A DNA stretch of 64,000 nt, from NCBI GenBank assembly GCA_036570425.1, contig DATCYF010000003.1, positions 62,001-126,000 of the forward strand. The letters run 5' to 3'. Every line of letters starts with the position of its first letter. Within the stretch, counting starts at the first letter, position 1. A program made the position numbers and the translations under genes. Shown in pieces: positions 17,117 to 26,516 of this stretch. A model generated the notes under the pieces. It made no database searches. It was not told the origin of the DNA and saw nothing but the letters and a program-made list of their open reading frames with translations. This DNA comes from Rhizorhapis sp036570425. Lineage in GTDB: Bacteria; Pseudomonadota; Alphaproteobacteria; Sphingomonadales; Sphingomonadaceae.

Positions 17117-18619
17117 ATGCTCAACCTTCCGCAGGATCTCACCTATTGGAACGCGAACGCTCCCGCTGCCAACTTTCCTCAACTCGCGAGCGACATCAGC
17201 GTCGATGTGGCGATAATCGGCGGGGGAATCGTCGGTATTACGACCGCCCGTCTGCTGAAGGATGCAGGCCTTACAGTAACCGTCATCGAAGCGCGCGAGG
17301 TAGGGCGACAGGTCACCGGCAAATCTACGGCCAAGATAACATCCCAACACAGCATCATTTATCAGACGCTCGAAAGGACATTCGGAGAGGACCGCGCACG
17401 TCTCTATGCCGAAGCCCAGGAAACCGCGATTGCCCGCATCCGGAGCTTGGCCTCTCAATACAATATACAATGCGATATCGAGTCCAAAGCTGCCTACACT
17501 TATACGCGTGAAGAAAAATACGTCTCCCGAATTGAAAAGGAGGCGGAGGTCGCGCAACGATTGGGCCTTCCGGCGACCCTGACGGTTGACACTGGCCTCC
17601 CTTTTGATGTCCTCGCCGCCATCCGTTTCGACAATCAGGCGCAATTTCATCCCACCAAATATGTGGCCGGGCTCGCCCGGACCATTCCGGGCGAAGGGTC
17701 CCATGTTTTCGAGCACAGTCGCGTTGTCGATTACGAGCCGACGCGCGTCGTAACTGATAAGGGCATCGTTGCTGCCCGCCATGTGGTTATGGCGACGCAT
17801 CTACCGCTGGGTCAGGTCGGCGGCTATTACGCGTTGGCTTATCCCAAGGCTGAACCTGTGATTGCCGCCAAAATCAGCCGCGTACCGGAAGGAATGTACC
17901 TGAATGTCGAAGATCCCAGTCATTCCATCCGCACGCATAGGCAAGAAAATGGCGACATCTACGGCATAGTCGCCGGAACCTCATTCACGCCGGGCCATGT
18001 CGATGAGGAGCGCAAATATTTTGAGGATATCGAGCACTGGCTGACGGATAATTTCGAAGCTGGTCCCATCGAATATCGCTGGGTCAATGAGGACTATACT
18101 TCCATGGATGGCGCGCCGTTCGTCGGTTGGTCTTCGTCGGGTGGAAAAGGGTATCTTGTCGCGACTGGCTTCGCTGCCTGGGGCATCAGCAACGGCACCG
18201 CCGCCGCCATGATTTTGACGGACCTGGTAACGGGGAAGGACAATCGCTGGACGAGCCTGTTCGACGCCACGCGCGTGAAGCCAGTGGCCGGTGCCAAGGC
18301 GTTCATCAAAGGGAATAGCGCCGTCGCCACCCATCTGGTCAGCGGCTATCTATCTCGCAAACCCACTTCCTTCGATGATCTGGCCCCCGGAGAGGCTGCA
18401 ATCATGAAAATCGACAGCGACAATGTCGCGGCCTTCAAGGACGAAAACGGACAGGTCCATTCCGTTTCCGCAGTATGCAGCCACATGGGCTGCATCGTCG
18501 GCTGGAATGAAACCGACAGGACCTGGGACTGCCCCTGTCATGGATCGCGCTTTGAATTGAGCGGCGAAGTGATACACGGACCGGCCACCCAGCCGCTAGG
18601 TTCGAAGATCACAGGCTGA
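17117..18619 (+). CDS. FAD-dependent oxidoreductase with C-terminal Rieske [2Fe-2S] domain
   Basis: A 500-aa fusion. Residues about 30-400 form a DAO/GlpD-type FAD domain (VDVAIIGGGIVGITTARLL near 29-47). Residues about 415-500 form a Rieske domain with ligands C454-x-H456 and C472-x2-H475. The family carries electrons between a flavin-oxidised substrate and an acceptor; the substrate is unknown. A start at 17117 has GGAG/GAGG bases 5-13 bp upstream and the leading residues (LNLPQDLTYWNAN) match the usual N-terminus. It follows the iron redox gene by 96 bp but has its own EcfG-like promoter, suggesting separate stress induction. Confidence 0.88.
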   Translation: MLNLPQDLTYWNANAPAANFPQLASDISVDVAIIGGGIVGITTARLLKDAGLTVTVIEAREVGRQVTGKSTAKITSQHSIIYQTLERTFGEDRARLYAEAQETAIARIRSLASQYNIQCDIESKAAYTYTREEKYVSRIEKEAEVAQRLGLPATLTVDTGLPFDVLAAIRFDNQAQFHPTKYVAGLARTIPGEGSHVFEHSRVVDYEPTRVVTDKGIVAARHVVMATHLPLGQVGGYYALAYPKAEPVIAAKISRVPEGMYLNVEDPSHSIRTHRQENGDIYGIVAGTSFTPGHVDEERKYFEDIEHWLTDNFEAGPIEYRWVNEDYTSMDGAPFVGWSSSGGKGYLVATGFAAWGISNGTAAAMILTDLVTGKDNRWTSLFDATRVKPVAGAKAFIKGNSAVATHLVSGYLSRKPTSFDDLAPGEAAIMKIDSDNVAAFKDENGQVHSVSAVCSHMGCIVGWNETDRTWDCPCHGSRFELSGEVIHGPATQPLGSKITG

Positions 18620-18783
18620 TCAAAAATGGCGATTGGGTGTGATCGAGCCATCCTCATCATGCCTTCGAAATGCCCTGCCCGTTTCGATACTCGTCACTCT
18701 TCCCGGATCACATGAAATAGCCGCACCACGCAAAGATTCGGCGCTCCGCCGCGCCCTTGTCCAGCGACACATCTGAACCGCGT

Positions 18784-18808
18784 TGAACCAGCGCGCCACT
18801 AAGACGTT
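18784..18808 (+). promoter_or_regulatory. EcfG-like promoter for the L,D-transpeptidase
   Basis: TGAAC (18784-18788), 16-nt spacer, CGTT (18805-18808): one mismatch in the -35, perfect -10. The predicted start near 18816 is followed by an AGGAG ribosome site at 18827-18831. Confidence 0.4.
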
Positions 18809-18838
18809 GATTAGAAAGAGCAGAACAGGAGCCAGCCA

Positions 18839-20365
18839 TTGTCGGTGAAACCAGCCGTTTTCCCTCTACTAATGCTGGCCTTCGTGGGACATGGCTGCAT
18901 CAATGACAGAGCACAGGCGCAAGATGTTCGGTCGGACGGAAGTTCCATCACAACGGAAACCCTGAAATCCTTCGCCGCCGATCCGAGAGTCCAGCGATTC
19001 TATGTGGCCCGCAATTGGCTGCCCGCCTGGCCCTCGCAACACGTCGAGTTACTGTTGGACGCGCTTGGGAGCGCTGAAAAGCATGGCCTGACCGGCGCCA
19101 TGTTCTTGCCCGAAGGCATTCAGTCGATGCCGCCCGCGCAGCGCGAAGCGGCGCTCACATTAACGGCGATTACTTACGCCGACGCTCTGGTCCGCGGCCG
19201 GATCAATCCCAAGGACCTTTGGGAAAAATATACAATCCCACGCCCATCTGTGGATATTGCGCGGCAGTTGAATGAGGCTCTTGAACAAGAGCGGCTAGTC
19301 CAGTGGTTTGACGGTCTTGCTCCGCAGGATGAGGAGTATCGAAGACTGTCCGAGGCCTATCTGAAGTACCAAAGCCAAGCATCCCATGAAACACTCGAAA
19401 CCATCCCTGCCGGAGCTTTGATCAAGCAAGGGAATGTGGATTTTCGCGTGCCGAGTATCGCTGAACGGCTCCGTGGCGAGGGTTATCTGACTTCGTATCA
19501 AGACATCACGGCGGATCGTTACACTCTGGAGATGGCAGAGGCAGTCAGGCGGCTTCAGGCCGATCACGGCATCAAGGCCGACGGCGTCGTGGGCGCAGAT
19601 ACCCTGCAAGTGCTGAATACCGGAGCGGCAGAGCGCGCCCGGCAACTAGCTGTCAATCTGGAACTGCGGCGTTGGCTGAATCGCACGCCCCCCGCCACCC
19701 GGATCGACGTAAACACAGCCGCTGCAACTCTCGATTATTGGCATGGCGGCATTCCTGTCGATCACCGCCGGGTAGTGGTTGGTCAACCCGATTGGGAGAC
19801 GCCGCAACTCAGTTCAGCCATATTTCGTCTCGTGGCCAATCCGACATGGACCGTACCGAAATCGATAGAACGATCAGAAATGGCCGCCAAGGGAGCCAAC
19901 TATCTTCGCCGGAACAACATGGTGCGCAGGGATGGCTGGATAGTACAGCTTCCCGGACCGGATAATGCGCTGGGACAAGTCAAGTTCGACATGCGCAACG
20001 ATTATGCGATCTACCTGCACGACACGCCGGCCCAGCACCTTTTCGAAAGCGCGCAGCGGCACCGGAGCCACGGTTGCGTGCGCGTGGAGGATGCCGCCGG
20101 TTTTGCTCGGATACTGGCTGAACAGGATGGCAGTATTTTGCAATTTGAAGAAGCACTCGCCAACGGCGGAGAGGAAAGTTTCGTCGCTCTTTCCAGCGAA
20201 ATCCCGGTAAGATTGATTTATCACACCGCTTATCTGGATGAAAATGGCGGCATCCGTTTCCTTCCCGACATCTATGGCTGGGATGCAAAGGTCGCGGAGG
20301 CAATGAACCTTGGCGCTAATGAGCCGAGGACGATCTATCATATAGATGCGGACCTGGGGCCTTGA
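18839..20365 (+). CDS. L,D-transpeptidase, YcbB-like
   Basis: A 508-aa periplasmic murein L,D-transpeptidase that would form 3-3 peptidoglycan cross-links. It has an N-terminal export signal (KPAVFPLLMLAFVGHG) with a possible lipobox Cys in GHGCI, a peptidoglycan-binding motif (QADHGIKADGVVGADTLQVLN, about residues 240-260), and the YkuD catalytic site HRSHGCVRV with nucleophile Cys at about 413. The first codon is TTG at 18839, supported by AGGAG 7 bp upstream. 3-3 cross-linking is a common stationary-phase and envelope-stress response, which agrees with the EcfG-like promoter upstream. Confidence 0.9.
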   Translation: MSVKPAVFPLLMLAFVGHGCINDRAQAQDVRSDGSSITTETLKSFAADPRVQRFYVARNWLPAWPSQHVELLLDALGSAEKHGLTGAMFLPEGIQSMPPAQREAALTLTAITYADALVRGRINPKDLWEKYTIPRPSVDIARQLNEALEQERLVQWFDGLAPQDEEYRRLSEAYLKYQSQASHETLETIPAGALIKQGNVDFRVPSIAERLRGEGYLTSYQDITADRYTLEMAEAVRRLQADHGIKADGVVGADTLQVLNTGAAERARQLAVNLELRRWLNRTPPATRIDVNTAAATLDYWHGGIPVDHRRVVVGQPDWETPQLSSAIFRLVANPTWTVPKSIERSEMAAKGANYLRRNNMVRRDGWIVQLPGPDNALGQVKFDMRNDYAIYLHDTPAQHLFESAQRHRSHGCVRVEDAAGFARILAEQDGSILQFEEALANGGEESFVALSSEIPVRLIYHTAYLDENGGIRFLPDIYGWDAKVAEAMNLGANEPRTIYHIDADLGP

Positions 20366-20489
20366 ACGCCCCCAACGCTGCTCAAAAGCGGACTCGCCCT
20401 GATATATGCTAAGGCGAAGACGGGTCAGCAGTGCAGTGTAGGACCCTGCAGCTACAGCGCAGCTTTTCGAAGTAGCGAACAGGGGACAT

Positions 20490-22658
20490 ATGGAAGATGA
20501 TCCGGCTTCACTCGAGCTTTGGGGCGGCATCGAGTGCACAATCGCCCGCATAGGCGATATTTGGCGAAACCAGATTTCCGAAACTGGACATCACGAGCGC
20601 TCCTGCGACATTGACCGGATCGTCGAGCTGGGCATCAAAACAATTCGCTATCCGATCCTTTGGGAAGAGATCAGCCCCCGGCATCCCGACAAATTCGACT
20701 TTGGTTGGACGGATGCGCGGCTTGGGCTTCTGCGCGAAAAGGGCGTCAAAGTCATAGGCGGCCTTCTGCATCACGGTTCGGGGCCGGGTTATACCAGCCT
20801 GATCGATCCGGACTTCCCTGCCAAATTTGCGGCCTTCGCCGCTCGCGCCGCGGAACGCTATCCCTGGATAGAAAGCTGGACACCCATCAACGAACCCTTG
20901 ACCACGGCGCGCTTCTCCGCCCTGTATGGCCACTGGTATCCTCACAGAAAGGACCCCATCTCCTTTTCCCGGGCATTGATGAATCAGTGCCTGGGGACGC
21001 TGCGTGGCATGCGCGCCATTCGCGCGGTCATTCCCTCCGCCCAATTTTTGCAGACTGAAGATCTTGGGAAGGTCTTCTCAACACGCCCGCTCCGCTATCA
21101 GGCAGCTTATGAGAACGAACGGCGCTGGCTCAGCCTGGACATGCTCAGCGGCAGGGTGGAGCCAGGGCATCGCTTTCATGACGAACTGCTGTGTTCCGGC
21201 ATTTCCCAGTGCCAGCTTGAGGAACTGGCGTCAGGCGAAGCAACGCCGGACATGATCGGAATCAATCATTATCTAACGAGCGAGCGCTTCCTCGATCACC
21301 GCACGGAACTCTATCCCGGTCATGAGATCGGGGGCAACGGACGGGACCGTTATGTCGACGCCGAAGCGGTACGGGTTAAACGGCTGAACGGCCGGACAGG
21401 CATTGCCGAGCGCCTGAAAGAAGTATGGAAGCGCTACGCCATTCCTTTGGCCATTACTGAAGTGCATCATGGGTGCACGCGGGAAGAGCAGGTGCGCTGG
21501 CTTCTGGAAGTATGGCAAGCGGCCAAAAGCGTTAGGCAGGATGGCGTTGATCTGCGCGCCGTCACTCTCTGGTCCCTCTTCGGCAATGTGGATTGGCGCT
21601 CATTGCTCACTCGCAAAGAGGGGGTTTATGACGTGGGCGCATTCGACACGCGCGGCATGAAGCCGCGAGCGACATTGGTGGCGCGTGCGGCGACGGCTTT
21701 GGCAAGGGATGGCGGCTTCGATCATCCGTTGCTTGACACTCCGGGATGGTGGCGGCGACCTGAACGATTTTACCCATGGAATGAAAGCCCGCTCCAACGA
21801 TCGCTTTCTGCGCGGCCGCTCTTGATTATTGGCGCTACTGGCACATTGGGCCAGGCCATGGGCCGAATATGCCAGCACCGGGGGCTTGCCTATTGCCTCA
21901 CATCCCGATCAGAACTCGACATCCGCGAACAAGGCTCCGTCCGTGCGGCCCTCGACCACCATGAACCCTGGGCAGTCATCAATGCAGCGGGTTTCGTTCG
22001 CGTGGCGGATGCGGAAAAGGAAGTGGACGCCTGTCTTGCCGCGAACGCGGCAGGTGCATCGATCCTGGCGCATGAGTGCACCGCAGCGGGCATCCCTCTC
22101 ATGACCTTCTCTTCCGATCTGGTGTTTGATGGACGCGAAGGCCCTTATTGCGAAACTGATCGCGTCAATCCCACCTCGGTTTACGGACGCAGCAAAGCGG
22201 AAGCTGAATACCGGGTCCTTGCGGCCGGAAATAAGCATCTGCTCATCAGGACTGCGGCCTTTTTCGGCGCATGGGACAGCTATAACTTTGCCTGGAGCAC
22301 ATTGAACCATCTGGCTGGCGGCCGCACGGTGCGGGCGTGCCCCAATTCCATGGTATCACCAACGTTTGTCCCGGATCTCTGCCATGCAGCGCTCGATCTC
22401 CTGCTGGATGGCGCAACCGGCATATGGCATCTTGCCAATGCCGGTGCATTGAGTTGGCATGAATTCGCCACCAAGGTCGCTGACGGCGCGGGCTACGATA
22501 CTTCGCTGGTGTTGCCGATGCCCGTCGTGAAGCGCTCCAATACTTCGCTGATCAGCACACGTGGCACGATACTGCGGTCCTTCGATCAGGCGCTGGATGC
22601 CTTTCTTGGCGACATTGCACGGGTTGGTCTCACCGCGTCAGCCATCGCTGCTGAATAG
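20490..22658 (+). CDS. Fusion of GH1-type glycosidase and RmlD-type sugar-nucleotide reductase
   Basis: A 722-aa two-domain protein. Residues 1-425 are a family-1 glycoside hydrolase fold with both catalytic acids present: TPINEP (acid/base E135) and ITEVHH (nucleophile E324). Residues 443-720 are a dTDP-4-dehydrorhamnose-reductase-like SDR with GATGTLG at 448-454, SSDLVFDG, and the YGRSK pair Y565/K569. A single protein joining sugar cleavage and nucleotide-sugar or free-sugar reduction is unusual. It follows the L,D-transpeptidase by 124 bp with no clear promoter of its own and ends 7 bp from the convergent UDP-galactopyranose mutase fusion. Cytoplasmic; no signal peptide. Confidence 0.88.
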   Translation: MEDDPASLELWGGIECTIARIGDIWRNQISETGHHERSCDIDRIVELGIKTIRYPILWEEISPRHPDKFDFGWTDARLGLLREKGVKVIGGLLHHGSGPGYTSLIDPDFPAKFAAFAARAAERYPWIESWTPINEPLTTARFSALYGHWYPHRKDPISFSRALMNQCLGTLRGMRAIRAVIPSAQFLQTEDLGKVFSTRPLRYQAAYENERRWLSLDMLSGRVEPGHRFHDELLCSGISQCQLEELASGEATPDMIGINHYLTSERFLDHRTELYPGHEIGGNGRDRYVDAEAVRVKRLNGRTGIAERLKEVWKRYAIPLAITEVHHGCTREEQVRWLLEVWQAAKSVRQDGVDLRAVTLWSLFGNVDWRSLLTRKEGVYDVGAFDTRGMKPRATLVARAATALARDGGFDHPLLDTPGWWRRPERFYPWNESPLQRSLSARPLLIIGATGTLGQAMGRICQHRGLAYCLTSRSELDIREQGSVRAALDHHEPWAVINAAGFVRVADAEKEVDACLAANAAGASILAHECTAAGIPLMTFSSDLVFDGREGPYCETDRVNPTSVYGRSKAEAEYRVLAAGNKHLLIRTAAFFGAWDSYNFAWSTLNHLAGGRTVRACPNSMVSPTFVPDLCHAALDLLLDGATGIWHLANAGALSWHEFATKVADGAGYDTSLVLPMPVVKRSNTSLISTRGTILRSFDQALDAFLGDIARVGLTASAIAAE

Positions 22659-22665
22659 CCTTGCC

Positions 22666-25056
22666 TCAGTTCAGCTGAGCAATTTGCGCCATTGCTGGCG
22701 ATGTACTCACACGCGTGGCCCGGCCCGCTACTGGAGTATCAAGCTTCAGCTTGCGGTAGGTAGCAAGCGCCTGCCCGACCACCTGGTCCATGTTATAATA
22801 ACGATAGGTGGCGAGGCGCCCGACGAAGATCACCTCCGATTGTGCCGCGGCCAAGGCTTCATAGCTCTTGTACAGCGTCTGGTTCTCCGACCGTGGAATG
22901 GGATAATAAGGATCGCCGTCCGCGCAAGGATATTCATAGGTGATGCTGGTTTTCGGATTGGCCTGGCCAGTGAGATGCTTATACTCCGTGATACGGGTGT
23001 GTGCCGTCTCCGGGTCGGGATAGTTGACCACGGCCACAGACTGGAACCATTCCTGATTCACCGTTTCATGCCGGAACTGAAGGGAGCGGTAAGGGAGCTT
23101 TCCAAAGCGATAATCGAAATATTCGTCTATCGGGCCGGTGAAGACCAGCTTGTCGTAGTCGCAGGCCGATCGCACATCGTGATAGTCCAGCCCAAGTTCG
23201 ATATCGATGTTGGGGTGGTCCAGCATCCGTTCGAACATCCGCGTAAAGCCATGCTTCGGCATCGCCTGGAACTTGTCCAGAAAATAGCGATCGTCGGTAT
23301 TATACCGGGTAGGTACGCGGGCCGTGACTGACTTGTCCAGCTCCGACGGGTCCATGCCCCACTGCTTGCGGGTATAGCCCTGGAAAAATTTCTCATAAAG
23401 GTCGCGACCCACGGCTGAGATCACGACATCGGCGGAGGTTCGGATCGTTTCCACCGGCTCGGCACGGCGCGCGAGGAAGGCTGCGGCTTCTTCTTCACTG
23501 TTGAGCGAAAGCCCATAAAGGGTGTTCAGCGTCGTCCGATTTATGGGCATGGGCACCAGCTTGCCATCGACCTGAGCCAGCACGCGATGCTCATAAGGCC
23601 GCCACTCCGTAAAGCGAGAGAGATAATCGAAAATCTCTGCCGAATTGGTATGGAAAATATGCGGGCCATATTGATGAATGAGGACGCCCGCGGCGTCCAG
23701 GCGATCATGCGCATTGCCTCCGATGTGGGGGCGGCGATCGATCAGCAGCACCTTCTTGCCCGCGCCGACGGCGAGGCGCTCAGCCATGACTGATCCGGCA
23801 AAGCCTGCGCCCACCACCAGATAATCATATTTTTTTGGCCGCTCGCCTCCCCAGATCGCAGGAGATGACACATGCTGCGTCGATTTCGTGGAGGCGCTGA
23901 TCCGGGCGTTGATCAGCCGTGACATTGCTTGAAAGGTCTTGTCCCAGGACATCTGATTCAGAGCCATATCCGCCTCTTTCAGCCAGGCCGTTCCGCTGCC
24001 CGCCATTTTCAGCGCCTCATCGCAAGCCGCGATAAACGCGTCGGCGGTGTCAGCTATGCGGACGGCTTCCATATCGCCATAGTGTCGAATGACGTCCGTA
24101 ATAGGCGTGCTCACCACCGGGCATCCGCCCGCAAGATATTCCGGTGTCTTGGTCGGGCTGATGAAGCGGGTGGCCTCATTGATCGCGAAGGGCATCAGCG
24201 CCACGTCCCAACCGCTCAGATAAGCCGGCAATTCCTCATAGGACTTGCCGCCCAGCCAGGCGATGTTCGACCGTTGCGGAAGGGCGGCCGGATCGATCTT
24301 GACCACAGGGCCCACCATGACGATCGACCAGTGGGGCCGCGCGTCGGCGAGCCGTGCGACCAGATCGATATCCATCCGCTCGTCAATTACGCCATAAAAG
24401 CCCAGCCGGGGCTTCGGCCATTCTACCTGATCGGCCGGATCGGCAATTGCTGCGCGGGCCTTTGCAAAATGGGCGACATCGACGCTTGATGGAAAGGGAT
24501 GGATGTTCGGATGCCGACTGCGCTTTGCTTCATATAGGCTATAGCCGCCGGTAAAGACCAAATCGGCACTCTCCAACAATCGCTCTTCCAGCGCAAGTAA
24601 TTGAGGTGGCGCGTTCCTGAAGTTCGCGAGTTCGTCCATGCAGTCGTAAACGACGCAATCGGCCGATACATGCTCGGAGAAAGGGAGCATCATGGGCGTG
24701 TAATACCAGCGGACCAGTCGCCCCTGTTCTCCGGCTAACCATACATCGAGCAAGCTCTTGAGGGCTGCGGTGTCGCTCGCGCGATCGCTGACCGCCAGCA
24801 GTTCCGGCGTGACGACGATTACGCCCGTTGACTCGCATTCACGGATATCCAGCCGAGGGAATTCGCCGTCAATGAAGCGCGGCTCTTCCCAAAAGATCAC
24901 GCGATCGCTGGCGGCAAATCGACTCATGAGATGCTGAGGACGCTGAAAGACAAAATCCCAACGCAAATGACTAAAACAGAGAATTGTTCTGCTGCGTTCT
25001 AGTATATCGTCGGAAACAAGGCGCAACGAGGACGGGCGTTCCGACGCATAGTTCAT
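22666..25056 (-). CDS. glf: Fusion of a GT4-like glycosyltransferase and UDP-galactopyranose mutase
   Basis: A 796-aa protein. Residues about 20-385 are a GT-B glycosyltransferase of the GT4-like kind (FSHLRWDFVFQRPQHL near the start, PTKTPEYLAGGCPVVSTP near 301-318). Residues about 408-790 are a UDP-galactopyranose mutase with the FAD motif VVGAGFAG (414-421), IDRRPHIGGNAHD, and the IHQYGPHIFHTN loop. Glf interconverts UDP-galactopyranose and UDP-galactofuranose, so the fused transferase may use the galactofuranose donor directly. The gene symbol refers only to the C-terminal half. It has a perfect EcfG promoter upstream. Confidence 0.9.
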   Translation of the reverse strand: MNYASERPSSLRLVSDDILERSRTILCFSHLRWDFVFQRPQHLMSRFAASDRVIFWEEPRFIDGEFPRLDIRECESTGVIVVTPELLAVSDRASDTAALKSLLDVWLAGEQGRLVRWYYTPMMLPFSEHVSADCVVYDCMDELANFRNAPPQLLALEERLLESADLVFTGGYSLYEAKRSRHPNIHPFPSSVDVAHFAKARAAIADPADQVEWPKPRLGFYGVIDERMDIDLVARLADARPHWSIVMVGPVVKIDPAALPQRSNIAWLGGKSYEELPAYLSGWDVALMPFAINEATRFISPTKTPEYLAGGCPVVSTPITDVIRHYGDMEAVRIADTADAFIAACDEALKMAGSGTAWLKEADMALNQMSWDKTFQAMSRLINARISASTKSTQHVSSPAIWGGERPKKYDYLVVGAGFAGSVMAERLAVGAGKKVLLIDRRPHIGGNAHDRLDAAGVLIHQYGPHIFHTNSAEIFDYLSRFTEWRPYEHRVLAQVDGKLVPMPINRTTLNTLYGLSLNSEEEAAAFLARRAEPVETIRTSADVVISAVGRDLYEKFFQGYTRKQWGMDPSELDKSVTARVPTRYNTDDRYFLDKFQAMPKHGFTRMFERMLDHPNIDIELGLDYHDVRSACDYDKLVFTGPIDEYFDYRFGKLPYRSLQFRHETVNQEWFQSVAVVNYPDPETAHTRITEYKHLTGQANPKTSITYEYPCADGDPYYPIPRSENQTLYKSYEALAAAQSEVIFVGRLATYRYYNMDQVVGQALATYRKLKLDTPVAGRATRVSTSPAMAQIAQLN

Positions 25057-25094
25057 ATCGCTATCTCTCGAAGTAAAGAAAATGGTTCCTTAAC

Positions 25095-25119
25095 AACGAT
25101 ATCGATAGCTGGAAGTTCC
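25095..25119 (-). promoter_or_regulatory. Perfect EcfG-type promoter for the glycosyltransferase/mutase fusion
   Basis: On the minus strand GGAAC (25119-25115), a 16-nt spacer and CGTT (25098-25095) match the sigma-EcfG consensus exactly. Predicted start near 25088 gives a leader of about 32 nt before the ATG at 25056. Confidence 0.65.
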
Positions 25120-25210
25120 CGGAACCAAATCAGCTGGATTTTCAGCGGGATAGGTTCTCAGCCTTAATGCAGGTTAAAAGATCCTTCAGGCAATAATTCA
25201 TTACGATTAC

Positions 25211-26089
25211 TTAACGGGCGCGAAGATCGATTCTCATCTGCAAACACATTTCCTCGCCCGCCTCAAGCACGCGAAGTCCCAGCGCAGGCCAATCCTGTTC
25301 GGGCGCGCCTAATGCATCATTGGCATGGCTGACCGGCTCCGCCACGAACAAACCGCCCTCCTCCGGCGAATAAAGCTGGAAATAGGAGGCATCGGGAGAG
25401 GACATGCAGAGATCGAAGGGTGCATCCGGCTGGCTGATTAGAGCCAGCCCCGACCAGCCGTCATAGCCATTATCCAATCCTCGCCCGCATACGGTCCCGC
25501 CATCCAGAGCATAGCGACCCGTCGCGGCGACGCGCTCGACTGGCAACACATTTTCGTCGATCGTCCAGACATGCGAAACCGCCGTCTGCAGCAGCGTGCC
25601 TGTAGAGCAGGGAAAATATGGATGAAAGCCGAGGCCGCAGGGCATCGGTCGATCGGACACATTCCTGCAGCAGAGCGTGGCATGCAGACCTTGTTCTCCC
25701 AATGCGAATTCCTGGCGCGCTTCATAGTGCCAAGGCCATTCGCCCGCTTCATGGCGATAGACGAGTATGGCATCGGTGCTGCTCGCTTCCTCCACCTGCC
25801 ATGGGACGAGCCAGCCCTGTCCATGGAGCGGGCTGGGGTCACCAGTCATATTCGGCCGGAGCGAAATTCGGCGGTCCCGGAAAGTGAAAGACCCGCCGCG
25901 AATTCGATTGGAAAAGGGCACGAGTGGGAAACAGGCGCTCTCAAGGGCATGGTCTGGCAGACCTTCCGCGCCCCGGAGTAGTGGCTGTTCAATACCGCCA
26001 TGCATTACGTCGAATCGCGTAATGCTGCCGCCTGCCGATGGAGCTAGCCTGAGCCTCAACGAGCCCGCAAGCAAATCAATGGTGGTCAT
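25211..26089 (-). CDS. Aldose 1-epimerase (galactose mutarotase-like)
   Basis: A 292-aa beta-sandwich mutarotase-family protein, interconverting alpha and beta anomers of an aldohexose. The family PLVPFSNRIRGG segment is at about 55-66, the LHGQGW strand at 88-93, and the catalytic-His region GLGFHPYF near 155. It is close to galactonate-pathway genes, so beta-D-galactose formed by glycosidases is a likely substrate before oxidation by the galactose dehydrogenase at 31532. It is transcribed alone on the minus strand, with 121 bp to the glycosyltransferase fusion. Confidence 0.87.
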   Translation of the reverse strand: MTTIDLLAGSLRLRLAPSAGGSITRFDVMHGGIEQPLLRGAEGLPDHALESACFPLVPFSNRIRGGSFTFRDRRISLRPNMTGDPSPLHGQGWLVPWQVEEASSTDAILVYRHEAGEWPWHYEARQEFALGEQGLHATLCCRNVSDRPMPCGLGFHPYFPCSTGTLLQTAVSHVWTIDENVLPVERVAATGRYALDGGTVCGRGLDNGYDGWSGLALISQPDAPFDLCMSSPDASYFQLYSPEEGGLFVAEPVSHANDALGAPEQDWPALGLRVLEAGEEMCLQMRIDLRAR

Positions 26090-26226
26090 ATTGCCTCACG
26101 AATGATGGAGATCGGCTCGTCGCATTTTGCCTCACCGGGTTCCGTTCATTAAATATTCGGCATTGTGCTTTTATATAAAGCTTCGTTAGACGCACAAAAA
26201 ATTCGAAGAGTCCCGGGATCGCAGAC

Positions 26227-26487
26227 ATGAAAATGATTCGAGATTTTATTGAAGTTAACGACCATATCTCCCTTGATAGCCTGATCGAGGCGCTTACCGC
26301 CGCACGCGCTGCGCTGCCGGAAGGCGCTGCAGCAGATGTGCGCATGAAGGGGGACGACATATTCGGCCGAAAGCTGTCGATATCCTACTTGCGGCCTCAA
26401 ACCGCTGAAGAAGCGGCTTTGGATGCACGCTATGCCGAAACTTGCCAAGTCCACTCGGCGGGCGATGATCTGGACCTCGCCGCTTAA
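26227..26487 (+). CDS. Small conserved-looking protein of unknown function
   Basis: An 86-aa acidic soluble protein beginning MKMIRDFIEVNDHISLDSL. It has one long predicted helix (LIEALTAARAALPEGAAADV) and an acidic tail. No known motif, signal peptide or membrane segment is recognised. Codon use is like the neighbours and the frame is clean, which supports a real gene. It lies between aldose epimerase and galactonate dehydratase on the opposite strand. A short GGCTC/GAGCC hairpin follows at 26488-26505. Confidence 0.65.
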   Translation: MKMIRDFIEVNDHISLDSLIEALTAARAALPEGAAADVRMKGDDIFGRKLSISYLRPQTAEEAALDARYAETCQVHSAGDDLDLAA

Positions 26488-26516
26488 GGCTCCGGTCTTC
26501 GAGCCATCGACACGAT

